This document shows, one piece after another, positions 34,673-42,115 of a DNA stretch of 64,000 nt. The notes under the pieces were generated by a model, which made no database searches, was not told where the DNA came from, and saw only the letters and a program-made list of their open reading frames with translations. This stretch comes from G963666945 sp963666945 (GTDB taxonomy: Bacteria; Bacteroidota; Bacteroidia; Bacteroidales; Marinifilaceae), in assembly GCA_963666945.2 (NCBI GenBank), contig CAXXRT010000024.1, positions 124,001 to 188,000 on the forward strand, given 5' to 3'. Each line of letters starts with the position of its first letter. The stretch's first letter is position 1. The translations under genes were made by a program, and so were the position numbers.

Positions 34673-35018
34673 AAATATTAAATATAGAGGATTCGATAAA
34701 ATAGCAGATAGTTGGGTTATTGGATCTCCGGTAAAAGATAAAGACATAAAAGGTCGTTGGTGGATAATGATGAATGAAGCAGAAGGAGTAATTATTGATA
34801 ATCCTAAAACAATTGGTCAATTGGTTGATATTTTCAACGGAGAAGAAAGATATGAGGATGATAAGTTTAATTACGAAGATGGTACTTATGCAGGATATCT
34901 TTGGTATGATACAGAGAATCATATTTGGTATGTAGGTGATTTTATCTATGGTTATCACGCAGATGAATTTATCAAGATCGGGAACATCCACGAGAAGGAG
35001 GTCAACAATGAAGCCTAG
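34665..35018 (+). CDS. YopX-like phage protein
   Basis: 117 residues from MSRNIKYRGFDKIADSWVIG. The opening (IKYRGFD) and the C-terminal IWYVGDFIYGYHADEFIKIGNIHE match the YopX type of small phage domain. The frame is open 24 codons upstream but this start fits the family. It overlaps both neighbours. Confidence 0.72.
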   Translation: MSRNIKYRGFDKIADSWVIGSPVKDKDIKGRWWIMMNEAEGVIIDNPKTIGQLVDIFNGEERYEDDKFNYEDGTYAGYLWYDTENHIWYVGDFIYGYHADEFIKIGNIHEKEVNNEA

Positions 35019-35310
35019 TAATAACAATCTTCCCGAACCTCAAAAAATCCCTATGGAAGTCTTATTAAAATTTGCTCACAATACCATCAAGAAAAAGGAT
35101 ATCGAGATCGGGCAACTAAAGTCAAGGATTGACGAACTGGAATACTTAAATAAGAAGCTGAAACACTTAAATAAAGCTGAAATCATGGAGATAAAAGCAC
35201 AGTCATATTATCAGGAATTAAGAAGTCATATAAGAAAATTAGAACACAAATTAAGAAACCTGAATAAGGAGAACGAGAGACTATTTATTAAGAGTTTAAG
35301 CAAAAACTAA
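35008..35310 (+). CDS. Coiled-coil small protein, unrecognised
   Basis: 100 residues from MKPSNNNLPEPQKIP. I chose this ATG because it has a strong ribosome site (AAGGAGG, 5 bases upstream), while the upstream GTG has none. About 70 residues of heptad-rich helix (KDIEIGQLKSRIDELEYLNKKL and onward) predict a coiled coil. Confidence 0.65.
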   Translation: MKPSNNNLPEPQKIPMEVLLKFAHNTIKKKDIEIGQLKSRIDELEYLNKKLKHLNKAEIMEIKAQSYYQELRSHIRKLEHKLRNLNKENERLFIKSLSKN

Positions 35311-35366
35311 AATAAGGTTTCCCCCTTGTTTTAAAAATCAGTCGAAAATTAAAATAAGAAGATACA

Positions 35367-35684
35367 ATGAGAAATTTAATAGAATTTTCACAAGAGTATT
35401 TAATTGAATGTGATAATCCAGAATGTAACTATAAAGTAAAAAACAAAAGGAATAGCACTAAGGATGCGGGATTATCAGAAATCGCAAAGCATGTAAATGA
35501 ACCATGTCCTTTATGTGGGCAAATCTTACTTACCTACAAAGATTACATCGCATATATCAAATTAATAAGAATTGTTAAGTGGATTAATAAGTGGTTTAGC
35601 TGGATAACTGTTTTCTATAAAAAGAAAGAGACCAAAGAGATAGAAGTTCACGTGTATGATGGCATTAAAATCAAGGAGGAATAA
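35367..35684 (+). CDS. Small zinc-ribbon protein
   Basis: 105 residues with CDNPECNYKV and CPLCGQILL, two CxxC pairs forming a probable zinc ribbon, then a hydrophobic stretch (IRIVKWINKWFSWITVFY) that may touch the membrane. The C terminus KIKEE is produced by codons that contain the next gene's ribosome site. The 56 bp before it hold nothing recognisable. Confidence 0.65.
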   Translation: MRNLIEFSQEYLIECDNPECNYKVKNKRNSTKDAGLSEIAKHVNEPCPLCGQILLTYKDYIAYIKLIRIVKWINKWFSWITVFYKKKETKEIEVHVYDGIKIKEE

Positions 35685-35686
35685 TC

Positions 35687-36064
35687 ATGTTCAAAAATTC
35701 AGACAACATAGTAACAATAACTTGCGACAAATGTGGAAAGCAAGAAACAGCCACTCCAAGTAATTACAATGATGTGTTTTACAAATCAGGATGGAGTATA
35801 AATCCTTCAAACCGCAAAAATATACACTTGTGTAAGAAATGTACAGACAAACAGCAGGAAAGAAGAGGAGAAAAGAAAGTAGTAGGAATAAAACTAGAAT
35901 TATCGCAGAAAGAAATTAAAGCAATTGAATTATTAGGCGAAAATGCTATGAGTCTATATGGCTGTGCAGAAGACGAATATTGTGATGAGACACTCACTGC
36001 GGTTAGAATTGTGAATAAAATGTTTAAGAAAAATAAAATCAAAAATAGAATACGGGAGCAATAA
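35687..36064 (+). CDS. Small zinc-ribbon protein
   Basis: 125 residues. CDKCGKQET and LCKKCTDK form a split zinc site around SGWSINPSNRKNIH. The second half (KLELSQKEIKAIELLGENA) is helical. A strong AAGGAGG ribosome site precedes it. Function unknown. Confidence 0.65.
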   Translation: MFKNSDNIVTITCDKCGKQETATPSNYNDVFYKSGWSINPSNRKNIHLCKKCTDKQQERRGEKKVVGIKLELSQKEIKAIELLGENAMSLYGCAEDEYCDETLTAVRIVNKMFKKNKIKNRIREQ

Positions 36065-36066
36065 TC

Positions 36067-36258
36067 ATGGTAAAATTTGAATATAAAAGAAAGATAATAA
36101 TTAATGAGTTCCCTGAGGATACGATAATTAAAGAACTAAATAATTTAGGAGAACAAGGTTGGGATGTTATTAATATACACCAACGTGAAAAAGGATTAGA
36201 AACAAAGTACAATGTTTATTTAAAGAGAATTAAAAGAACAATTAAGGAGGATAAATAA
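36067..36258 (+). CDS. DUF4177-like small protein
   Basis: 63 residues, beginning MVKFEYKRKIIIN and containing LNNLGEQGWDVINIH, a pattern typical of DUF4177 (NELGxxGWELV). The last base of its stop codon is the first of the next start. Function unknown. Confidence 0.65.
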   Translation: MVKFEYKRKIIINEFPEDTIIKELNNLGEQGWDVINIHQREKGLETKYNVYLKRIKRTIKEDK

Positions 36259-36416
36259 TGAAAATCTATATTGTTACCTATTGTGATAAATTGGAAGATA
36301 GGGAAGTAATTGTATCATACCACAGAACTCATAAAGGTGCTAAAAAGCGTCTCAAACAAGAAATTAAAAAGAATAATTTTATATATGATATTCAAAAAGA
36401 AATATTGGAGGATTAA
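36258..36416 (+). CDS. 52-residue small protein, unrecognised
   Basis: MKIYIVTYCDKLEDREVIVS, then YHRTHKGAKKRLKQE, ending KEILED. A small alpha/beta domain. AAGGAGG lies 7 bases before the start, and a GGAGG inside its last codons serves the following gene. Confidence 0.6.
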   Translation: MKIYIVTYCDKLEDREVIVSYHRTHKGAKKRLKQEIKKNNFIYDIQKEILED

Positions 36417-36419
36417 ATA

Positions 36420-36650
36420 ATGGAAACAAATATAAAATGTCCCAAATGCAGAAGTAATAATTTACTTATTGATGAACTTTGGATTAATAATAAGGTTCAA
36501 TTTATTCAAGATAACGGCAAGATAAATATAAATGACACAAACATGGAAGCCGGAGAGCCATATAAAATGGTTGCATCTTGTTGTAATTGTAATCATGTAT
36601 GGACAATAAGAAAAGCTAAACAAATAATTGAATTAAAGGAGAATAAATAA
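36420..36650 (+). CDS. Small zinc-ribbon protein
   Basis: 76 residues with CPKCRSNNLLI and CCNCNHVWTI, two CxxC pairs about 45 residues apart that form a ribbon resembling transcription-factor zinc ribbons. Preceded by GGAGG. Function unknown. Confidence 0.65.
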   Translation: METNIKCPKCRSNNLLIDELWINNKVQFIQDNGKININDTNMEAGEPYKMVASCCNCNHVWTIRKAKQIIELKENK

Positions 36651-37130
36651 ATGTACAACCTATCAAAAGACTACGAAAAACTATACGAGCTGATCTGTCA
36701 AGGACAAGAAGTGGCTTGTTATGTGAATAGTGAAAACAAACGAGAGTTAGCAAAATTTTACATGGACAAAAGAGGAGCTATACAAGCATTTATTGGATCA
36801 AGGTTCATAATGGGTGTTACAGAAGATTGGAAAGAATTCTTTTTGGAATGTTGTTCTGATTTAAAACTTGAATGGATAGACTCACAACCTAAAATCCAGC
36901 TATTCGACCCTAATATCAATAAGCCTAAGAAATCAGAAAAGTACGAAGACAGGAGCATAACAGTAACCACAATTGATTCAGATGGATTAGTGCAGTGCGC
37001 TTATTATTCATTTTCCGAAAAGGAATGGTGTTTCCTTACTTTTGCCTGTGCTGATGAAGATGAAGGAATAAATTATGAAGTTAATTGGAAATGGTTTTAT
37101 TCTCCTGTTACTAAAAAAGATCTTGTATAA
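36651..37130 (+). CDS. Phage accessory protein with DUF551-like end
   Basis: 159 residues. The middle and end (KYEDRSITVTTIDSDGLVQCAYYSF..WKWFYSPVTKKDL) resemble DUF551-type WxP-rich tails. The N-terminal 70 residues are not recognised. It overlaps the ASCH gene start by 1 bp. Confidence 0.6.
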   Translation: MYNLSKDYEKLYELICQGQEVACYVNSENKRELAKFYMDKRGAIQAFIGSRFIMGVTEDWKEFFLECCSDLKLEWIDSQPKIQLFDPNINKPKKSEKYEDRSITVTTIDSDGLVQCAYYSFSEKEWCFLTFACADEDEGINYEVNWKWFYSPVTKKDLV

Positions 37131-37521
37131 TGACAGAAAATAAAATCAAAGCCCTGTCCATAAAACAACCATGGGCATGGGCTATTGTAAACGGCTATAA
37201 AACCATTGAAAACCGCACATGGAAAACTAAATTCCGTGGAGCGTTCTTAATCCATGCTTCAAAGCAATTCGATAAAAAAGGCTATGAGTGGATTAAGGAG
37301 AATGCTTCCAAGTTGGTATTAACGAGCTGCCTAAACCTGATGAATTCCCTAAAGGCGGAATAGTAGGAAAAGCAAAACTAACCGATGTAGTTACTGAAGC
37401 TTCATCACCTTGGTTTTTTGGTCCCGTTGGGTTTGTTCTTGAAGATCAGGAGACAATGCCGGTTATTCCTTGTAAGGGGAAATTAGGATTCTTTAACGTA
37501 GATCAAAATGTACAAGAATGA
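37130..37521 (+). pseudogene. ASCH-domain protein, one frame break
   Basis: Restored length about 130 residues. The start has the ASCH signature IKALSIKQPWAWAIVNGYKTIENRTWKTKFRG and HASKQFD. At about 37314 the codons for AAG TTG GT then ATT AAC lack one G, so the frame fails after NASKL. With the base restored it continues GINELPKPDEFPKGGIVGKAKL to a stop at 37519. ASCH domains bind RNA or modified nucleosides. The start of the next gene lies inside its last codons. Confidence 0.8.
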
Positions 37522-37738
37522 TAACCGCCCCTTAAAGGTCAAAGCCCTAGAACTAGCAATCAAAGAAATAAAGGCAGCAAAGACAAAGGAACAGGCTAAT
37601 AAGGCTTTTCTTAAGTGGAAAGTCTTTGAAGACGAACCGGCGTTTATTGCTGCAATTAAAGAAAAACAAAAAGAATTTAAAGAAAATGGAAACAATATAT
37701 CCAAAGCCCTTAAGACTAATCAGTCCCCAGGAGCTTGA
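37508..37738 (+). CDS. Small helical protein, unrecognised
   Basis: 76 residues, lysine-rich helices (KALELAIKEIKAAKTKEQANKAFLKW). It overlaps the ASCH gene by 14 bp and the next by 53 bp. Function unknown. Confidence 0.6.
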   Translation: MYKNDNRPLKVKALELAIKEIKAAKTKEQANKAFLKWKVFEDEPAFIAAIKEKQKEFKENGNNISKALKTNQSPGA

Positions 37739-37895
37739 AAAAACACTACAAGAGAAAGAGACCAAAAGATGTGAGGGTAATATGTTCTTTGTTGACTTGA
37801 AGAAATACTCACCTCAAATAAGCATTGAGGAAGATAAACTTATAATTAAATTGGAGGATAAATATGAAACTACAAGTAAAAGAAGAAACCAATAA
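37686..37895 (+). CDS. Small protein, unrecognised
   Basis: 69 residues from METIYPKPLRLISPQELEK. The frame is open upstream, but that part is antiparallel to real coding in the previous gene. It ends with GGAGGATAAAT carrying the next gene's ribosome site. Confidence 0.55.
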   Translation: METIYPKPLRLISPQELEKTLQEKETKRCEGNMFFVDLKKYSPQISIEEDKLIIKLEDKYETTSKRRNQ

Positions 37896-38139
37896 TGGCG
37901 AACTGACCGACATTTATTACGACATAACACTAATCGTTAATAAGTCAGGAGAGTTAATAGTCATAGATAACACACAACAAGACTGTACTGATTTTGTTGA
38001 CTGCGGAACAGTAATTATGACATCACTCAAACTAAGACCTCAACTGGGATGTATATTGAAAAGCCCACTTCAAATTAATGAGGTGGGCTTTCTATTAATA
38101 TGTATTGTTATTTCCTTAATATATCTTATCTTTACATAA
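37864..38139 (+). CDS. Small protein whose frame runs through a terminator hairpin
   Basis: 91 residues. The first 60 (ELTDIYYDITLIVNKSGELIVID and onward) look coded. The last 30 are translated from a terminator-like hairpin and AT-rich DNA and give an artificial hydrophobic tail (LICIVISLIYLIFT). The original stop may have been lost by a small change near 38040. Ribosome site GGAGGATAAAT. Confidence 0.5.
   Translation: MKLQVKEETNNGELTDIYYDITLIVNKSGELIVIDNTQQDCTDFVDCGTVIMTSLKLRPQLGCILKSPLQINEVGFLLICIVISLIYLIFT
38060..38091 (+). terminator. Terminator at the end of the early/middle region
   Basis: AAAGCCCAC / GTGGGCTTT stem (9 bp, one offset) with a 14-base loop, followed by TCTATT. It separates small accessory genes from the packaging genes, which start 78 bp later. 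Confidence 0.75.
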
Positions 38140-38168
38140 AGAAACAGGGAGTATTTTAAAGCAGCGAA

Positions 38169-38591
38169 ATGACAAATATAGACTACGAGATCTTAGGTAA
38201 AAAAGTACTTGAGAAGTATCCTTATATAGCAAAGGAGCTGATAGAAACTCCTACCCTTAATAATTTAGAACTACTACCCGAAATACTCCAAACAATACAA
38301 GAAGAGAAAGGCACTCCAATAAGCAAGAAGCAACACACTGATTTTAGAATGATAGTAACGGCCGTAATAGTCAAACTATACGACCCTGAGATATTTTCAG
38401 GCTACAAAAGAAACTTACGTCACGGACTCAGGCAATCCCTTTCTAATCAAATGAACTGCTCTCCTACTCAAATTTCTCACCTTTTAAAAAGTGTGAGAGA
38501 TTACCTAAGCATCTACTCAGATTTTGCCCAAGAGGTAATATACCTTTATGAGAAAATCAGGAAAGAGTATGCAGAAGAAGAAAGGAAATAA
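38169..38591 (+). CDS. Conserved protein upstream of terminase, unrecognised
   Basis: 140 residues, helical (KKVLEKYPYIAKELIETPTLNN, then HGLRQSLSNQMNCSPTQISHLLKSVRDYL). The second segment resembles a helix-turn-helix. It overlaps the small terminase by 23 bp and may be a packaging or late-gene regulator. It contains the first copy of a TCTCAC-N12-GTGAGA palindrome. Confidence 0.65.
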   Translation: MTNIDYEILGKKVLEKYPYIAKELIETPTLNNLELLPEILQTIQEEKGTPISKKQHTDFRMIVTAVIVKLYDPEIFSGYKRNLRHGLRQSLSNQMNCSPTQISHLLKSVRDYLSIYSDFAQEVIYLYEKIRKEYAEEERK

Positions 38592-39114
38592 GCTAACAGC
38601 CAAACAAAGAAGATTTTGCGAAGAATATGTAACTGACCTTAACGCCACTCAGGCAGCAATAAGGGCAGGATACAGTCCTAAACGTGCCTCTGAACAAGCC
38701 TATCAACTCCTACAGAAAACTACAGTTCAGGCACTTATACAGCAACTACAAGAAAAGCTATCAGAGAAAACACAAATCTCCGCAGAAAAAGTAATACATG
38801 AATTTGCCAAAATAGCTTTTAGTAATCCTAAAAAGCTGTATGATGCAAGCGGTAACATTATTCCTATTAATGAACTTCCCGAGGAAGTAGCAGCAACCAT
38901 AACAGAGATTAAGACAAAGCACTTCAAATCAAAACTTAAAAAAGCACAACTTATAGAAACAACATATAAGCTACATTCAAAGACTTCTGCACTCGAAAGC
39001 CTAGGTAAACACCTAGGAATATTCGAAAAAGACAACAAACAAAAAGGAGAAAGTTCTGCTGCATTATTCCTTGAACTAATGAAAACTGCAACAGCTGAGG
39101 ATGGCAAAGAATAA
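38569..39114 (+). CDS. Terminase small subunit
   Basis: 181 residues from MQKKKGNKLTAKQRRFCEEYV. The N-terminal helix-turn-helix (LTAKQRRFCEEYVTDLNATQAAIRAGYSPKRASEQAYQLL) is the Terminase_2 signature. It recognises phage DNA and starts packaging. The C-terminal oligomerisation part is helical. It overlaps the large subunit by 14 bp. Confidence 0.92.
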   Translation: MQKKKGNKLTAKQRRFCEEYVTDLNATQAAIRAGYSPKRASEQAYQLLQKTTVQALIQQLQEKLSEKTQISAEKVIHEFAKIAFSNPKKLYDASGNIIPINELPEEVAATITEIKTKHFKSKLKKAQLIETTYKLHSKTSALESLGKHLGIFEKDNKQKGESSAALFLELMKTATAEDGKE

Positions 39115-40621
39115 TGACATATCAGTATTTAAAGCATGGCAGGAAGACTGGTGTAAGTTTGCTAAAGATGTTCTAAAAGTAAACCTTGACAAAGAACAGC
39201 AGGCAATACTCCGCTCTGTGCAATTCAATCGAATGACAACAGTAGCATCCGGAACAGCAAGAGGTAAGGATTTTGTTTCTGCCGTTGCTGCTGTTTGCTT
39301 TCTTTATCTTACTCCAAAATGGAATGCACAAGGCGAACTAATAGCCAATACCAAAGTAGCAATGACCGCCCCTACCGATCGCCAAGTTGGTAACATCATG
39401 TTTCCTGAAGTATCAAGGTTATTTGGTAGAGCCAAAGTATTACCAGGAAGGTTGACCGGTTATGATATAAGAACCGACTATGAAGAATGGTTCCTTACAG
39501 GCTTTAAAGCCGATAAAAACAACCATGAGGCTTGGTCAGGTTTTCACGCTGCTAATGTCCTATTCGTAGTAACAGAGGCTTCAGGAATAGAACAAACTAT
39601 ATACGATGCCATAGAAGGTAACTTACAGGGTAATTCCCGTATCCTCATCGTATTTAACCCTAATACCCCAGTAGGATATGCAGCGAAGTCTCAGAAGTCT
39701 CCAAGGTGGCATAAATTCCGTTTAGATTCTCTCTCCTCTCCTAACGTAGTCGCTAAAAAAGAAATTATTCCCGGGCAAGTGGATTATGAATGGGTAAAGG
39801 ATAAAGTCGAAGCTTGGTGTCAAGAGATACCAGCTGACCAATTTAACGAAGGTGAAGGAGATTTCCACTGGGAAGGTAAAACCTATCGTCCTAACGATCT
39901 ATTCCGCATAAAGGTAAGAGGAATGTTCCCTAAGGTATCAGAGGATACTCTTATCCCTATTGAATGGATAGAACTTGCCAATAAACGTTGGGAAGAATGG
40001 CAAAAGAACGGTTGGAAGATACAAGAACCAGGAAGACTTGGAGTTGATGTAGCCGGTATGGGTAGGGACTCATCTGTATTATGCCCTCGTCATGGTTGTA
40101 TTGTTCCAAATTATGAACAATACCAATCAGCAGGGAAAGCAGAGCACATGAAAATAGCAGGAATAACTGCTAATTATCTTACGAATAATAAAGATTCAAA
40201 GGCTTTCATAGATACCATTGGAGAAGGTGCGGGAGTTTATTCCAGACTTGAAGAGCAGGGATATAACAATGCTTTCTCTTGTAAGTTTTCAGAGGGAGCC
40301 AATGGACTTAAAGATATTACAGGAGTGTATGAGTTTGCAAATATGAGAGCTTATTTATTTTGGGCTGTCCGTGATTGGCTCAACCCAGCTAATAAGACAG
40401 GTGCAGCTCTACCTCCTTGTGATTTATTCACTGAAGAAGCCACAGAGATAAAGTGGAAATTCAGAAGTGACGGAAAGATCATAATCGAACCTAAGGAAGA
40501 TATTAAAAAGAGGATAAACCGCTCTACTGACTACTTTGACTCTCTTGCTAATACCTTCTACCCTCACGACCATGTAGTCCAACAAGGTAATGATATTAAT
40601 GTTTTAGTTGGAATGTTTTAA
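39101..40621 (+). CDS. Terminase large subunit
   Basis: 506 residues. The ATPase has a deviant Walker A ASGTARGKDF (about 48-57) and Walker B region VLFVVTEASG. The nuclease domain shows GVDVAGMGRDSS (about 313-324) and FIDTIGEGAGVY, with acidic residues that bind metal ions, and ends STDYFDSLANTFY. It powers DNA translocation and cuts concatemers. Confidence 0.93.
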   Translation: MAKNNDISVFKAWQEDWCKFAKDVLKVNLDKEQQAILRSVQFNRMTTVASGTARGKDFVSAVAAVCFLYLTPKWNAQGELIANTKVAMTAPTDRQVGNIMFPEVSRLFGRAKVLPGRLTGYDIRTDYEEWFLTGFKADKNNHEAWSGFHAANVLFVVTEASGIEQTIYDAIEGNLQGNSRILIVFNPNTPVGYAAKSQKSPRWHKFRLDSLSSPNVVAKKEIIPGQVDYEWVKDKVEAWCQEIPADQFNEGEGDFHWEGKTYRPNDLFRIKVRGMFPKVSEDTLIPIEWIELANKRWEEWQKNGWKIQEPGRLGVDVAGMGRDSSVLCPRHGCIVPNYEQYQSAGKAEHMKIAGITANYLTNNKDSKAFIDTIGEGAGVYSRLEEQGYNNAFSCKFSEGANGLKDITGVYEFANMRAYLFWAVRDWLNPANKTGAALPPCDLFTEEATEIKWKFRSDGKIIIEPKEDIKKRINRSTDYFDSLANTFYPHDHVVQQGNDINVLVGMF

Positions 40622-40631
40622 ATTTTAAGAA

Positions 40632-42065
40632 ATGGATATAAAAGAGTTAATGACCCAGGATTTTGATCTTATAAAAAAAGAATTATCTCAAAAGCCAAAA
40701 AGAACTATAAGTGTTGAAGAATGCCTTAAACAATACGACCCTAAAAAACATAGTGTTTTTGACGAAACAAAAAGACCTAAAAAAAAGGTTACGAAAGCCA
40801 CCGATCAGAAAGACGACAAAGGGAATATTATTTACAGGGAGTCTATGGAAGAGGTTGCTCGTATTGCTGTTCCTTTCCAAAAGATCGTTGTTGATCGTGC
40901 TGTGGGCTTCTTGTTAAGTAACCCAATAGAGCTAAAAACCAAATACAAGAACGAGACAGAGACGGCCAAGAAGCTTTTTACAATGCTTGAAAAAGTTTGG
41001 GAAGACAATAAGCTTGATTTTGATAATTGCGATATTGCCGAGATCCTTTTTTCAGAATGTGAAGTTGCTGAACTATGGTACTTGATTCCTGCTGAAGATG
41101 GTTATTGGGAGAACTCCAATGGTAAATTTAAACTAAAGCTTAAGATACTCTCAGAGAGTAGAGCAGACAAGCTATATCCACACTTTAATAGCATTGGCGA
41201 CATGGATGCCTTTAGTCGTGAATATACTTTAATCGTTAACGGCCAGAAAGAAGAGCATTTCGACATTTACACAGCTGAGGCAACTTACAAATATTACAAA
41301 TCTGGTGATAAATGGGATTTATTTCCCATAGAAGGACAACCAAATCCTATGCCTAATCAATTTCAGAAGATTCCTGTCATTTATTATAAACAAGATCAGC
41401 CAGATTGGACAGACGTCCAAAGTATGATTGAAAGGTATGAAACAAGTATGTCTAATCATGCCGACACTAACGACTATTCAGGTTCTCCGATAACTGTTGT
41501 TAAAGGGCAAGTTACAGGTTTTGCAAGCAAAGGAGAACAAGGAAAAGTGTTGACTATTGACAAGGAAGGGGATATTAAATATCTTGAATCTAAGAATGCT
41601 CCCGAATCTGTTAAGCTTGAAAGGACTGATTTAAAAGAACTCATACTAACATGTACTCAAACCCCTGACATTAGCTTTCAAGCTATGAGTGGTCTTGGTA
41701 ATATATCAGGTGTAACCCTTAAAAACATGTTTCTTGATGCTCACATGAAAGCCAACAAGAAGGCTCGTAAGGATTTTGGAAAAGGAATACAAAGAAGAAT
41801 AAACCTTCTTAAGGCTATCATTGGAAAGGTTATCGATTCTTCTCTTGACAAGGAAACAAACAACCTTTCTATTAAGCCAGTATTCACTCCTTACTTACCT
41901 AAAAACGTCAAGGAGTTTGAGGATATGATAAGGGATGCTGTTGCCACTGGATATATGTCTAAACAAACAGGAGCCGAAAAGTCTAGTCTTATAGATAATC
42001 CTGAGGAAGAATACGAGAGATTAAAGGGACAAGACATGGAAAATATGGGCGCAAGCTTTGAGTAA
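40632..42065 (+). CDS. Portal protein (SPP1 gp6-like)
   Basis: 477 residues, the usual portal length, starting 10 bp after terminase. Recognisable portal segments: VPFQKIVVDRAVGFLLSNPIEL, IPVIYYKQDQPDWTDVQSMIERYETSMSNHADTNDY and SGLGNISGVTLKNMFLDAHMKANKK. It forms the dodecameric entry vertex of the head and contacts terminase and connectors. Confidence 0.92.
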   Translation: MDIKELMTQDFDLIKKELSQKPKRTISVEECLKQYDPKKHSVFDETKRPKKKVTKATDQKDDKGNIIYRESMEEVARIAVPFQKIVVDRAVGFLLSNPIELKTKYKNETETAKKLFTMLEKVWEDNKLDFDNCDIAEILFSECEVAELWYLIPAEDGYWENSNGKFKLKLKILSESRADKLYPHFNSIGDMDAFSREYTLIVNGQKEEHFDIYTAEATYKYYKSGDKWDLFPIEGQPNPMPNQFQKIPVIYYKQDQPDWTDVQSMIERYETSMSNHADTNDYSGSPITVVKGQVTGFASKGEQGKVLTIDKEGDIKYLESKNAPESVKLERTDLKELILTCTQTPDISFQAMSGLGNISGVTLKNMFLDAHMKANKKARKDFGKGIQRRINLLKAIIGKVIDSSLDKETNNLSIKPVFTPYLPKNVKEFEDMIRDAVATGYMSKQTGAEKSSLIDNPEEEYERLKGQDMENMGASFE

Positions 42066-42115
42066 ATAAATATTCAATGAACGTGAACGCTATTCTTTAA
42101 TAAAAAACTACAAAA

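Noticed and set aside
34614..35027. 137-residue minus-strand frame opposite the YopX-like gene
   Set aside because: Shadow of two real plus-strand genes; no ribosome site, no motif.
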